Part shown: positions 1 through 6,464 of the stretch, one piece after another | How the letters are laid out: every line of letters starts with the position of its first letter | Numbering within the stretch: position 1 is the stretch's first letter | Assembly (NCBI GenBank): GCA_015068055.1 | Contig: SVLG01000022.1 | Span: forward strand, 1-29,426 | Source of the DNA: Oscillospiraceae bacterium | GTDB taxonomy: Bacteria; Bacillota_A; Clostridia; Oscillospirales; Oscillospiraceae | Reading direction: 5' to 3' | Length of the DNA stretch: 29,426 nt | The notes under the pieces: generated by a model | The model's database searches: none | Seen by the model: only the letters and a program-made list of their open reading frames with translations | What the model was told of the DNA's origin: nothing | Program-made: the position numbers and the translations under genes

Positions 1-100
1 CGGCCAGAACGAACTGACCGTCGGCGCGCTTGGGCCCGAGACGCTTAGACTCGCTGTCACGGCCGTTACGGGTGCTGCCCATGCCTTTTTTATGTGCCAT
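1..100 (-). CDS. rpmA: 50S ribosomal protein L27, N-terminal part (cut by window edge)
   Basis: The first 33 residues begin [20 protein letters not shown], the conserved L27 N-terminus that reaches toward the peptidyl-transferase centre of the 50S subunit. The gene runs off the window at base 1. The start at 100 has a strong AGGAGGT ribosome site (111-117). An in-frame TAA lies three codons upstream of the ATG, so the protein cannot carry the N-terminal extension that the protease Prp removes in most Firmicutes. It lies 38 bases downstream of rplU in one operon, and the usual prp (ysxB) gene is absent from between them. Identification is certain. Confidence 0.97.
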   Translation of the reverse strand, partial: MAHKKGMGSTRNGRDSESKRLGPKRADGQFVLA

Positions 101-138
101 ATTGGATTACACCTCCTAAGTCAAATGTGTGTGGGAAA

Positions 139-453
139 TCAAGCGTTGATAGCGGTGATCTGGATCTTGGTGTAGGGCTGACGATGGCCCTGGGTACGCC
201 GGTAGTTCTTCTTGGGCTTCATCTTGTAAACGCGGATCTTCTTGCTCTTGCCGTTCTTCACCACGGTGGCGGTGACGGTAGCGCCGGCCACGACGGGAGC
301 GCCGAACACGGAAGATTCCTCGTCAACGATGGCCAGAACCTGGTCGAAGGTGACGGTCTCGCCGGCTTCCACGGGAAGCTTCTCAACGAAAACGACATCA
401 TCCACGGCCACGCGGTACTGCTTACCGCCGGTAACGATGACAGCGTGCTTCAT
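139..453 (-). CDS. rplU: 50S ribosomal protein L21
   Basis: The 104-residue protein begins [15 protein letters not shown] and ends with KIQITAIN-A. The KQYRV start and the GHRQPYTKI near the end are typical of L21, and the length is normal for the family. L21 binds 23S rRNA in the large subunit. The frame stays open upstream to 546, but the start at 453 is chosen because homology begins there and a purine-rich AGGCAGGA ribosome site sits just upstream. First gene of rplU-rpmA, transcribed from the promoter at 534-562 through a structured leader. Confidence 0.97.
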   Translation of the reverse strand: MKHAVIVTGGKQYRVAVDDVVFVEKLPVEAGETVTFDQVLAIVDEESSVFGAPVVAGATVTATVVKNGKSKKIRVYKMKPKKNYRRTQGHRQPYTKIQITAINA

Positions 454-527
454 GAATACATCCTGCCTTTCTGCAGACTCGCTCTCCGGGGTGGGATCGC
501 TCCGCTTGTAAACCCCCTCAATGCGGC
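454..527 (-). ncRNA. Candidate L21 leader (autoregulatory 5' UTR of rplU)
   Basis: This roughly 75-nt untranslated leader lies between the predicted transcription start (about 527) and rplU. In RNA sense it carries GAGGGGG then ACCCC further on, which can pair, a CCGC/GCGG pairing option, and a CUGC-AGAAAG-GCAG hairpin that overlaps the ribosome site region. Firmicutes are known to carry an L21 leader motif ahead of rplU. Assignment to that class is by position and general appearance, not by a covariance-model match. Confidence 0.5.
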
Positions 528-533
528 CAGAAT

Positions 534-562
534 AATATACCATCAAAGACGCCGCTTGTCAA
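534..562 (-). promoter_or_regulatory. Sigma-A promoter of rplU-rpmA
   Basis: On the minus strand, a perfect -35 TTGACA (557-562) and -10 TATATT (534-539) are separated by exactly 17 bases. The promoter lies in the gap between vanY and rplU and points into rplU. Confidence 0.85.
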
Positions 563-576
563 CAGAAATTTCTGTT
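561..576. repeat. 16-bp perfect palindrome at the rplU -35 box
   Basis: AACAGAAATTTCTGTT is a perfect palindrome. It shares two bases with the -35 hexamer of the rplU promoter and lies just past the end of vanY. It could be a regulator-binding site or a weak hairpin; no U-tract follows it at a distance typical of a terminator. Confidence 0.6.
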
Positions 577-588
577 TTCTTTAAAAAA

Positions 589-1479
589 TCAGCTTTCCGG
601 AGCCGGGTTTTCTTCGCTGTAAATATCCCGGTAAAGGGAGACAAACTGCTCGAGGCAGATACCGTTTTCCATGATATATTTGGCAGCTTCCACGCCCACA
701 TAGCGGAAGTGCCAGGGTTCATAAATAACACCGGTAACGGACTGAGGGGCATCGTAGCTGGTGGTGCCGCTGTGTTCCTTGGGGTAGCGGACGATAAAAC
801 CGTAGTCCTGACAGTTTTTGCTCATCCACTGGTAGAGAGCGGTGTTCTCCAGCGAGGAGTCTTTCAGCTCATAGTAGCGGTCGGTGATGTCGGCGGCGAG
901 ACCGAGCTGATGCTCGCTGGTGCCGGGGAGAGCCACGATGGTCCAGGCAGTGGCCCGGTCATAGCCCTGATTGAGCTTGCGCTGGAAGTTGGCGGACTGG
1001 TCGGCGTAGGTTCGGTAGGTGGAGGAGAGATAGACGCTGAGACCCTGTGCCTTGGCAGCATCCATAAAGAGCGTCAGCGCCTCGCTGGCCCGGTTATCAA
1101 AGCGCTGGCCGTTGCCCATGTCGGCAAGGGGCGGCTCATATTCGTCGATGCTGTTCCAGTGGTTCACCAGTGTGTATTCCCAGCTGTTAATGTCAATTTC
1201 CGGAGGAGCGGGCAGCCCGGCAGCCAGAGCGCGGCCCGCGGGGGAATTGGGATCCGGTGTGGGTTCCGGGGTAGGTGTCGGTTCCGGTGTCGGTGTGGGA
1301 GCCGGGGTGGGCGTGGGCGCCGCGGTGGGTTCCGGTGTGGCCCAGACAACTTCCTCCACGGGGGCGGGAGACGGCTCCGCCTGAAAGCCGGGAGAGAGCA
1401 GGCGGATGATATAAACCACCGCCAGTGCAATGATGAGCAGTATCAGGATAATGAGTCGGGGTATGTTCTTTCGTTTCAT
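589..1479 (-). CDS. Membrane-anchored VanY-type D-alanyl-D-alanine carboxypeptidase (M15B)
   Basis: A 296-residue protein with an N-terminal membrane anchor (about residues 8-28), a Pro/Thr/Glu-rich spacer (about 35-80, repeated PTPTPEP units) and a C-terminal M15B peptidase domain. The zinc motif is visible as SEHQLGLAAD (H190, D197) and EPWHFRYVG (E254 catalytic, H257). Family members remove the terminal D-alanine from peptidoglycan stem pentapeptides outside the membrane. The flexible spacer would let the domain reach into the wall. The gene starts 6 bases after sigK, with GAGGAA inside the sigK 3' end as its ribosome site, so the two are probably co-transcribed. That suggests a role in spore cortex or mother-cell wall remodelling, but this is inference. 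VanY alone does not imply vancomycin resistance; no vanH/A/X/R/S is nearby. Confidence 0.88.
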   Translation of the reverse strand: MKRKNIPRLIILILLIIALAVVYIIRLLSPGFQAEPSPAPVEEVVWATPEPTAAPTPTPAPTPTPEPTPTPEPTPDPNSPAGRALAAGLPAPPEIDINSWEYTLVNHWNSIDEYEPPLADMGNGQRFDNRASEALTLFMDAAKAQGLSVYLSSTYRTYADQSANFQRKLNQGYDRATAWTIVALPGTSEHQLGLAADITDRYYELKDSSLENTALYQWMSKNCQDYGFIVRYPKEHSGTTSYDAPQSVTGVIYEPWHFRYVGVEAAKYIMENGICLEQFVSLYRDIYSEENPAPES

Positions 1480-1485
1480 GGAGTG

Positions 1486-2175
1486 TTATTCCTCGTCCAG
1501 TTCTTTTTTCAGCTTTTCCAAAGCCCGCTTTTCGATGCGGGAGATATAGGAGCGGGAGATGCCGCAGAGGGCGGCGGTTTCCCGCTGGGTTTTGGGTGTT
1601 TGCCCGTCCAGTCCGTAGCGCCAGAGGATGATCTGCCTTTCCCGGGGTGTAAGGACCGTGTCGATGAGGCCCCGGAGCGAGGAACAGAGTTCCCGGCGGC
1701 CAAAGTCCTCGGCCATGTCACTTTCGTCACAGAGTGTGTCCAGCAGGGAGAGGGAACTGCCATCCCCGTCGGCTTCCAGCGTTTCGGAGAGAGAAATATT
1801 CCCTGCGGTCTTTTTGAGACTTCGGAAATACATCAGTATCTCGTTTTCGATGCAGCGGGAAGCATAGGTGGCGAGTCTCACGCCCTTATCCGGCCGGTAG
1901 GTGCCGATACCTTTGATAAGGCCAATGGTGCCGATGGAGATGAGATCGTCCTGATCACACTCAGCGCTGTAGTATTTTTTCACGATGTGGGCCACCAGCC
2001 GGAGATTGTGCTCGATGAGGATGTTTCGGGCCTCCAGATCACCGGCACTGCTGCGTTCCACATAGGCGGCTTCCTCTTTGGCTGTGAGAGGCCGGGGAAA
2101 GGAGCCGGCCCGGTCCCCCAGCCGCAGCGAGAGCAGACTGCTCTGAAAGAGAAGCATGAATACGCCTGAAAGCAT
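1486..2175 (-). CDS. sigK: RNA polymerase sporulation sigma factor SigK, uninterrupted
   Basis: 229 residues with sigma-70 regions in order: region 2 with EHNLRLVAHIVKKYY (55-69) and DDLISIGTIGLIKGI (76-90), CIENEILMYFRSL (108-120), and region 4 with LTPRERQIILWRYGL (175-189) and the helix-turn-helix ETAALCGISRSYISRIEKRA (199-218). The LVAHIVKK form and the N-terminus MLSGVFMLL...FPRPLTAKEE resemble SigK rather than SigE. SigK directs late mother-cell transcription during sporulation. The first 20 or so hydrophobic residues look like the inhibitory pro-sequence removed by SpoIVFB. The reading frame is continuous, so no skin-type element splits it here. Start at 2175 has a GGGAGG ribosome site partly inside a hairpin. 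Followed closely by vanY. Confidence 0.9.
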   Translation of the reverse strand: MLSGVFMLLFQSSLLSLRLGDRAGSFPRPLTAKEEAAYVERSSAGDLEARNILIEHNLRLVAHIVKKYYSAECDQDDLISIGTIGLIKGIGTYRPDKGVRLATYASRCIENEILMYFRSLKKTAGNISLSETLEADGDGSSLSLLDTLCDESDMAEDFGRRELCSSLRGLIDTVLTPRERQIILWRYGLDGQTPKTQRETAALCGISRSYISRIEKRALEKLKKELDEE

Positions 2176-2178
2176 TTG

Positions 2179-2202
2179 ACCAACCTCCCAAAATCGGTTG
2201 GT
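2179..2202 (-). promoter_or_regulatory. Hairpin overlapping the sigK ribosome-binding site
   Basis: In RNA sense ACCAACC (2196-2202) pairs with GGTTGGT (2179-2185). The GGGAGG ribosome site lies in the loop and 3' arm, four bases from the sigK ATG. The stem could reduce SigK translation. Seen in sequence; function is inferred. Confidence 0.4.
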
Positions 2203-2240
2203 ATCAGCGTATTCCGCTCCGGCCAGTCCCTATTCGCTCT

Positions 2241-3176
2241 TTATTTGCCGCACTTGGCGCTCAGCCACTTGAGAATGTCGTCGTATACCTCGTCCCGGTT
2301 TAGTTCGTTGAGCATCTCGTGCCGGCCGCCGGGGTAGAATTGGACGGTGACATCCTTCATACCCGCCTTGCGGAAGGCCTGATAGGCCCGGATAACGCCC
2401 TTGCCCTTTTCCCCCACGGGGTCACGGTCGCCGGACATGAAGTGGATCGGCAGGTCCTTTTTCATTTTCCGGAGATTCTGGCTCTGCGTGATAAAATCAA
2501 TGCCTCCGAACATATCCGCAAGCATGCCGACGCTGGGGATCCAGCCGCAGCGAGGGTCGGCCACATAGGCATCCACAGCCGCCTCGTCCCGGCTGAGCCA
2601 GTCGCAGTTGGTGCGAAGCTTTACAATGCCCCTGTTGTAGCTGCCGAAGGCCATGTCGTAGAGAAGCCGGCTCTTATAACGGCTGCCTCTGCGCTTTATC
2701 TCCAGCGCGGCAACGGCAAGCCCGCCCTTGATGAGCAGGCGGGGCTGATGTCCGGTGCCGGAGAGGATGACACCGTCGAGGCCGGTCTGGCAGCGGATGA
2801 TATAAGTCCGGCTCAGGAAGGAGCCCATGGAGTGACCGAAGAGATAGTAAGGCTTGCCGGGGAAGCGGGCGCAGGTGAGATCGTGGAGGGTACGCATATC
2901 CTCCACAACGTTGATCCAGCCATTCTCGTCGCTGAAGCAGCCCATGTTCTCCGGGGCAAGGATGGATGCACCGTGGCCCAGATGGTCGTTGAGAACCACG
3001 ATGAAGCCGTTTTCTGCCAGAAAATGGGCGAAGTCATCGTAACGCTCTATATGCTCGGCAATGCCGTGAGCAATCTGAACGATGGCCCTGGCTTCTCTTT
3101 CCGGCATATACTCCCGGTAGCGTATCGGTGTTTTGCCGTCCGAAGATAAAAATGTTGCTTCCGACATTCGTACCAT
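2241..3176 (-). CDS. Alpha/beta hydrolase, lysophospholipase / monoacylglycerol lipase-like
   Basis: 311 residues with the Hydrolase_4 (serine aminopeptidase S33) layout. VQIAHGIAEHIERYDDFAHF (33-52) is the typical oxyanion-side segment, GHSMG (114-118) holds nucleophile S116, SGDRDPVG gives the acid (D250 or D252), and GGRHEMLNE gives H286. Close relatives hydrolyse monoacylglycerols or lysophospholipids. No signal peptide is seen, so it should be cytosolic. Start at 3176 is preferred over an upstream ATG at 3221 because AGGGGG lies at proper spacing and homology begins here. It is divergent from glpK across 74 bases holding a perfect palindrome. Glycerol released by the enzyme would be the GlpK substrate, which makes a shared lipid-glycerol role plausible. 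Exact substrate is not known. Confidence 0.82.
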   Translation of the reverse strand: MVRMSEATFLSSDGKTPIRYREYMPEREARAIVQIAHGIAEHIERYDDFAHFLAENGFIVVLNDHLGHGASILAPENMGCFSDENGWINVVEDMRTLHDLTCARFPGKPYYLFGHSMGSFLSRTYIIRCQTGLDGVILSGTGHQPRLLIKGGLAVAALEIKRRGSRYKSRLLYDMAFGSYNRGIVKLRTNCDWLSRDEAAVDAYVADPRCGWIPSVGMLADMFGGIDFITQSQNLRKMKKDLPIHFMSGDRDPVGEKGKGVIRAYQAFRKAGMKDVTVQFYPGGRHEMLNELNRDEVYDDILKWLSAKCGK

Positions 3177-3194
3177 AGCAATTTCCCCCTGTCG

Positions 3195-3209
3195 GTGGTA
3201 TAATACCAC
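3195..3209. promoter_or_regulatory. 15-bp palindrome between hydrolase and glpK (candidate operator)
   Basis: GTGGTATAATACCAC is a perfect palindrome with a single central base. It contains TATAAT on the plus strand and TATTAT on the minus strand, so a bound protein could cover -10 regions in both directions. No convincing -35 at 17 bases was found for either gene, which fits activator- or repressor-controlled promoters. Operator function is inferred. Confidence 0.45.
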
Positions 3210-3250
3210 TATTATAATCAAATATCACCAAAAATCAAGGAGGATGCCCC

Positions 3251-4759
3251 ATGAAGCCACATATTATCGCTCTCGATCAGGGAACCACCAGCTCCCGCGC
3301 CATTGTCTTTGATGCAGCCGGGCACATTGTGACCATGGCCCAGCACCCCTTTGAGCAGATCTATCCCCAGCCCGGCTGGGTGGAGCATGACCCTATGGTG
3401 ATCTGGGCCTCGGAGAAGCAGGCGCTGCAGGAGGCCTTTGAGCAGAGCGGCCTTGCTGCCTGCGACATTGCGGCCCTCGGCATCACCAATCAGCGGGAGA
3501 CCACCATCGTCTGGGAAAAAGCTACCGGCCGCCCTATCCATAATGCCATCGTCTGGCAGTGCCGCCGCACGGCGGCCGATTGCGAGAAGCTCATCGAGCG
3601 CGGTCTCACGGACTATGTCCGGGAAAAGACCGGTCTTCTCATCGATGCCTACTTCTCCGGCAGCAAGATCGCGTGGATCCTTGAACATGTGGAGGGGGCC
3701 AGAGCGCGGGCCGAGCGGGGGGAACTCCTCTTTGGCACCGTGGAAACCTGGATCATCTGGCAGCTCACCGGTGGCCGGGTCCACGTTTCAGACTACTCCA
3801 ATGCCAGCCGCACCATGCTCATGGACATCGAGAAACTCCGTTGGGACGAAAGACTCTGTGCCGAGGTGGGTGTGCCCATGTGTATGCTGCCCCGCCTCGT
3901 AAGCAACAGCGAGGTCTATGGCAGCGTGGCCGGGGGCATCGAGGGGCTGGAGGCTCTGGCGGGCGTCCCCATCGCGGGCGCCGCCGGCGACCAGCAGTCG
4001 GCTCTGTTGGGTCAGGGCTGCATCAGTCCCGGCGAGGCCAAGAATACATACGGCACCGGCTGCTTTGCCATGATGAGTACCGGTACCACGTCGCCCCGGA
4101 GCGCCCATGGCCTCGTTACCAGCGTGGGCTGGGCGATTGGAAATTATGTAAACTATTGTCTGGAGGGCAGCGTCTTCAACGCCGGCAGCAACGTTCAGTG
4201 GCTCCGGGATGAGCTGCAGCTGATCCAAAGTGCTGCCGAGACGGAGCCGCTGGCGCTGAGCGTACCGGATAACGGCGGGGTCTATATGGTACCGGCTTTT
4301 ACGGGGCTTGGAGCGCCCCACTGGGACATGTATGCCCGGGGTGTCATCACCGGCCTGACCCGGGGCACCAACCGGGCCCATATGGCCCGGGCGGTTTTGG
4401 AGGGCATTGCCTACCAGGTGAAGGACCTCATCGACGCCATGGAAAAGGACGCCGGAGCAGCCCTGCAGAGTCTGCGGGTGGACGGCGGCGCCTGCGTCAA
4501 CGGATTTTTGATGCAGTTCCAGTCGGATATCCTGCAAAAACCCATCGACCGGCCAAAAATGGTGGAAACCACGGCACTGGGCGCGGCCTTCCTGGCGGGC
4601 CTTGCCGTGGGGGTCTGGCAGGATGTGAGCGACATACAGCACCTTCGTGAATCGGACAGAGTATTCACGCCGGAGATGGAAAAGGAGAAGGCGGAGAAGC
4701 TCTGCCGCCGCTGGCTCCGGGCGGTAAGCTGCAGCCTCGGCTGGGCAAGGGAAGAATAA
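3251..4759 (+). CDS. glpK: Glycerol kinase
   Basis: 502 residues, full length for the FGGY kinase family. GTTSSRA (11-17) is the phosphate-binding loop, TNQRETT (79-85) contacts glycerol, GDQQSALLGQGC holds catalytic D247, and the FGGY signature region is GGVYMVPAFTGLGAPHW (342-358). It phosphorylates glycerol to sn-glycerol-3-phosphate with ATP in the cytosol. The loop before D247 (225-238) is SVAGGIEGLEALAG and lacks the His-Phe-Phe/Tyr-Gly element that HPr phosphorylates in Bacillus and Enterococcus GlpK. Start at 3251 has an AAGGAGG ribosome site. No glpF or glpD lies alongside; the neighbour is a divergent monoacylglycerol-lipase-like gene. Ends in a hairpin terminator. Confidence 0.96.
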   Translation: MKPHIIALDQGTTSSRAIVFDAAGHIVTMAQHPFEQIYPQPGWVEHDPMVIWASEKQALQEAFEQSGLAACDIAALGITNQRETTIVWEKATGRPIHNAIVWQCRRTAADCEKLIERGLTDYVREKTGLLIDAYFSGSKIAWILEHVEGARARAERGELLFGTVETWIIWQLTGGRVHVSDYSNASRTMLMDIEKLRWDERLCAEVGVPMCMLPRLVSNSEVYGSVAGGIEGLEALAGVPIAGAAGDQQSALLGQGCISPGEAKNTYGTGCFAMMSTGTTSPRSAHGLVTSVGWAIGNYVNYCLEGSVFNAGSNVQWLRDELQLIQSAAETEPLALSVPDNGGVYMVPAFTGLGAPHWDMYARGVITGLTRGTNRAHMARAVLEGIAYQVKDLIDAMEKDAGAALQSLRVDGGACVNGFLMQFQSDILQKPIDRPKMVETTALGAAFLAGLAVGVWQDVSDIQHLRESDRVFTPEMEKEKAEKLCRRWLRAVSCSLGWAREE

Positions 4760-4760
4760 A

Positions 4761-4790
4761 AAAGGGTGCGTCCCACGGGACGCACCCTTT
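4761..4790. terminator. Bidirectional terminator between glpK and sdaAA
   Basis: AAAGGGTGCGTCCC (4761-4774) pairs with GGGACGCACCCTTT (4777-4790). The perfect stem is flanked by A and T runs on both sides, so it serves glpK (plus) and sdaAA (minus). Confidence 0.92.
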
Positions 4791-4792
4791 TA

Positions 4793-5659
4793 TCACTCTT
4801 TTAACCTTGCTGTGATCTCCATACCCTTGGGCGTTGTCGCAAGACCGCCGCGGCTGGTTTCCCGGAGACTGGGATCCATGGCCTCGCCCACCTCGCGCAT
4901 GGCGTCGATGACCTGATCGACGGGGATGGCACTCTCAATGCCGGCGAGGGCCATGTCCGCCGCGGCCAGCGCGTTCACCGCGCCGCCCACGTTGCGCTTG
5001 ACACAGGGGACTTCCACCAGACCCGCCACCGGGTCACAGACCAGTCCCATGAGGTTTTTGAGAGCCATGGCGCAGGCGTGGCCCATCTGCTCCAGTGTGC
5101 CGCCCTGCAGCGCCACCAGCGCTGCCGCAGCCATGCCGGAGGCGGAACCGATCTCTGCTTGACAGCCGCCGGCCGCGCCGGCCAGTGAGGCCCGCTGGGC
5201 AATGATCTGTCCGGTACCCGCGGCCACATAAAGTGCCTTGACGATATCTTCCTCCGCGGCTCCCCGGTCTTTCCAGCAGCTGTAGAGTACCGCGGGCAGA
5301 ACGCCGCAGGCTCCCGCTGTGGGAGCGGCCACGATCCGGTGCATACAGGCGTTGGCGCAGCCCATTTTCAGCGCCCGGGCGATGACCCGGCCGGAAAAGC
5401 TGCCGCTGAGAGGCTCATGGGTTTTGAGGTACTCGTCCATCCGGCCGCCCTCGCCGCCCACAAGACCGCTGCGGGAGCGCATGGCGGGGTCATAGCCCTC
5501 CACCGAGGCTTTCATGACGTCCCAGAGACGGCACATCTTTTCCCAAGAAATCTCCGGACTTATGTCCTGATCCCGGGCATCGTCCAGCTGGATGGCCTGC
5601 CAGACGGGGACCTTTTCCGCTCCGCACAGTTCCTGCAGTTCCATAAATGATCTGAACAT
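4793..5659 (-). CDS. sdaAA: L-serine dehydratase, iron-sulfur-dependent, alpha subunit
   Basis: 288 residues matching the Firmicute SdaAA catalytic subunit, which deaminates L-serine to pyruvate and ammonia using an oxygen-sensitive [4Fe-4S] cluster. Likely cluster cysteines are C166 (GGCQAE), C208 and C219 (CDPVAGLVEVPC). The HRIVAAPTAGACGVLPA segment (107-123) is strongly conserved in the family. Length is normal. The ribosome site is AAGGAGG. It lies 15 bases downstream of sdaAB, and the two form one operon, with the two-subunit arrangement typical of anaerobic Firmicutes. Confidence 0.95.
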   Translation of the reverse strand: MFRSFMELQELCGAEKVPVWQAIQLDDARDQDISPEISWEKMCRLWDVMKASVEGYDPAMRSRSGLVGGEGGRMDEYLKTHEPLSGSFSGRVIARALKMGCANACMHRIVAAPTAGACGVLPAVLYSCWKDRGAAEEDIVKALYVAAGTGQIIAQRASLAGAAGGCQAEIGSASGMAAAALVALQGGTLEQMGHACAMALKNLMGLVCDPVAGLVEVPCVKRNVGGAVNALAAADMALAGIESAIPVDQVIDAMREVGEAMDPSLRETSRGGLATTPKGMEITARLKE

Positions 5660-5674
5660 GGTTTCGCCTCCTTC

Positions 5675-6337
5675 TCAGCCGCTCACATGGAGGTAGTTTA
5701 CCCGAAGCACATTGGGGTGGGCCGCAATGAGCTCGGCGGCATCCCGGCTCAGGGGCTGGTCAATTTCCAGAACCATGACGGCTCTGCCGCCGCGCTTGTC
5801 CCGGAAGAGCTGCAGCGTGGCAATGTTGATGCCCTGGCCGGCCAGTCTTGAGGATACCTCCGCCACGATGCCGGGGACGTCGTTATTATGGATGATGAGG
5901 GTGTTATGCTCGGCGGAAAAGCTCACATCCACGCCGCCCAGCTTTTCCACCCGGATGCGTCCGCCGCCGATGGAGGCGCACTGAACGCTGGTCTGTGCGC
6001 CGTTGACACCCCGGAGCGTAAGAAGGGCGGTGTTGGGGTGAGCGCCGCGCAGCTCCCGGCGTAGAATGGTAAAGCGGAGCCCCGCTTCCCCGGCCAGTGC
6101 AAAGCTCACCGGGATGCGTTCGTCATCCGGAGTCAGACCCAGAAGGCCCGCCACCAGCGCCTTGTCGGTACCGTGGCCATCGCCGGTGTCGGCGAAGGAG
6201 CCGTGGAGGATGATTTCCGCCTCGGCAGGGACCTCACCCAGCAGCTGCCGGGCGATGAGACCCATACGAACAGCCCCCGCCGTATGGGAACTGGAGGGAC
6301 CCACCATTACCGGGCCCAGAATGTCAAAGAGGTTCAT
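5675..6337 (-). CDS. sdaAB: L-serine dehydratase, iron-sulfur-dependent, beta subunit (ACT domain)
   Basis: 220 residues from MNLFDILGPVMVGPSSSHTA, the hallmark SdaAB start with the SSSHTAG motif. The N-terminal catalytic-fold domain ends near residue 145 and is followed by an ACT domain (NDVPGIVAEVSSRLAGQGIN), which in this family is thought to sense L-serine. An open frame extends upstream to 6445, but the start at 6337 has AAAGGAGG immediately upstream and matches family length. First gene of sdaAB-sdaAA, with its own promoter, divergent from murC. Confidence 0.95.
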   Translation of the reverse strand: MNLFDILGPVMVGPSSSHTAGAVRMGLIARQLLGEVPAEAEIILHGSFADTGDGHGTDKALVAGLLGLTPDDERIPVSFALAGEAGLRFTILRRELRGAHPNTALLTLRGVNGAQTSVQCASIGGGRIRVEKLGGVDVSFSAEHNTLIIHNNDVPGIVAEVSSRLAGQGINIATLQLFRDKRGGRAVMVLEIDQPLSRDAAELIAAHPNVLRVNYLHVSG

Positions 6338-6366
6338 ACATGCCTCCTTTTCTTTCTTTTTTGCCA

Positions 6367-6395
6367 AGTATATACCCGGCGGCGGGAAAATACAA
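6367..6395 (-). promoter_or_regulatory. Promoter of sdaAB-sdaAA
   Basis: On the minus strand, TTGTAT (6390-6395), a 17-base spacer and TATACT (6367-6372) lie 30 bases before the sdaAB start. Confidence 0.65.
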
Positions 6396-6404
6396 GGGAG
6401 ATGC

Positions 6405-6433
6405 TTGTAATCCGGTGGAGAGCGGGTTATAAT
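6405..6433 (+). promoter_or_regulatory. Promoter of murC operon
   Basis: TTGTAA (6405-6410), a 17-base spacer and a perfect TATAAT (6428-6433) lead into murC. The promoter is divergent from the sdaAB promoter. Confidence 0.75.
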
Positions 6434-6464
6434 ATAGTTTGACAAATTATGTGGGAGAGATTTG

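Noticed and set aside
94..2169. A 691-codon plus-strand frame opposite rplU, vanY and sigK
   Set aside because: It is fully antisense to three recognised genes, and the glycine/arginine-rich stretch is the reverse reading of the Pro/Thr spacer of VanY.
589..2175. Glycopeptide-resistance cluster suggested by the VanY-type gene
   Set aside because: No vanHAX or vanRS genes are nearby, and the ddl at 10564 has the D-Ala-D-Ala type loop.
1486..2175. Skin-like element interrupting sigK
   Set aside because: The sigK frame is continuous through regions 2 to 4 with no recombinase nearby.
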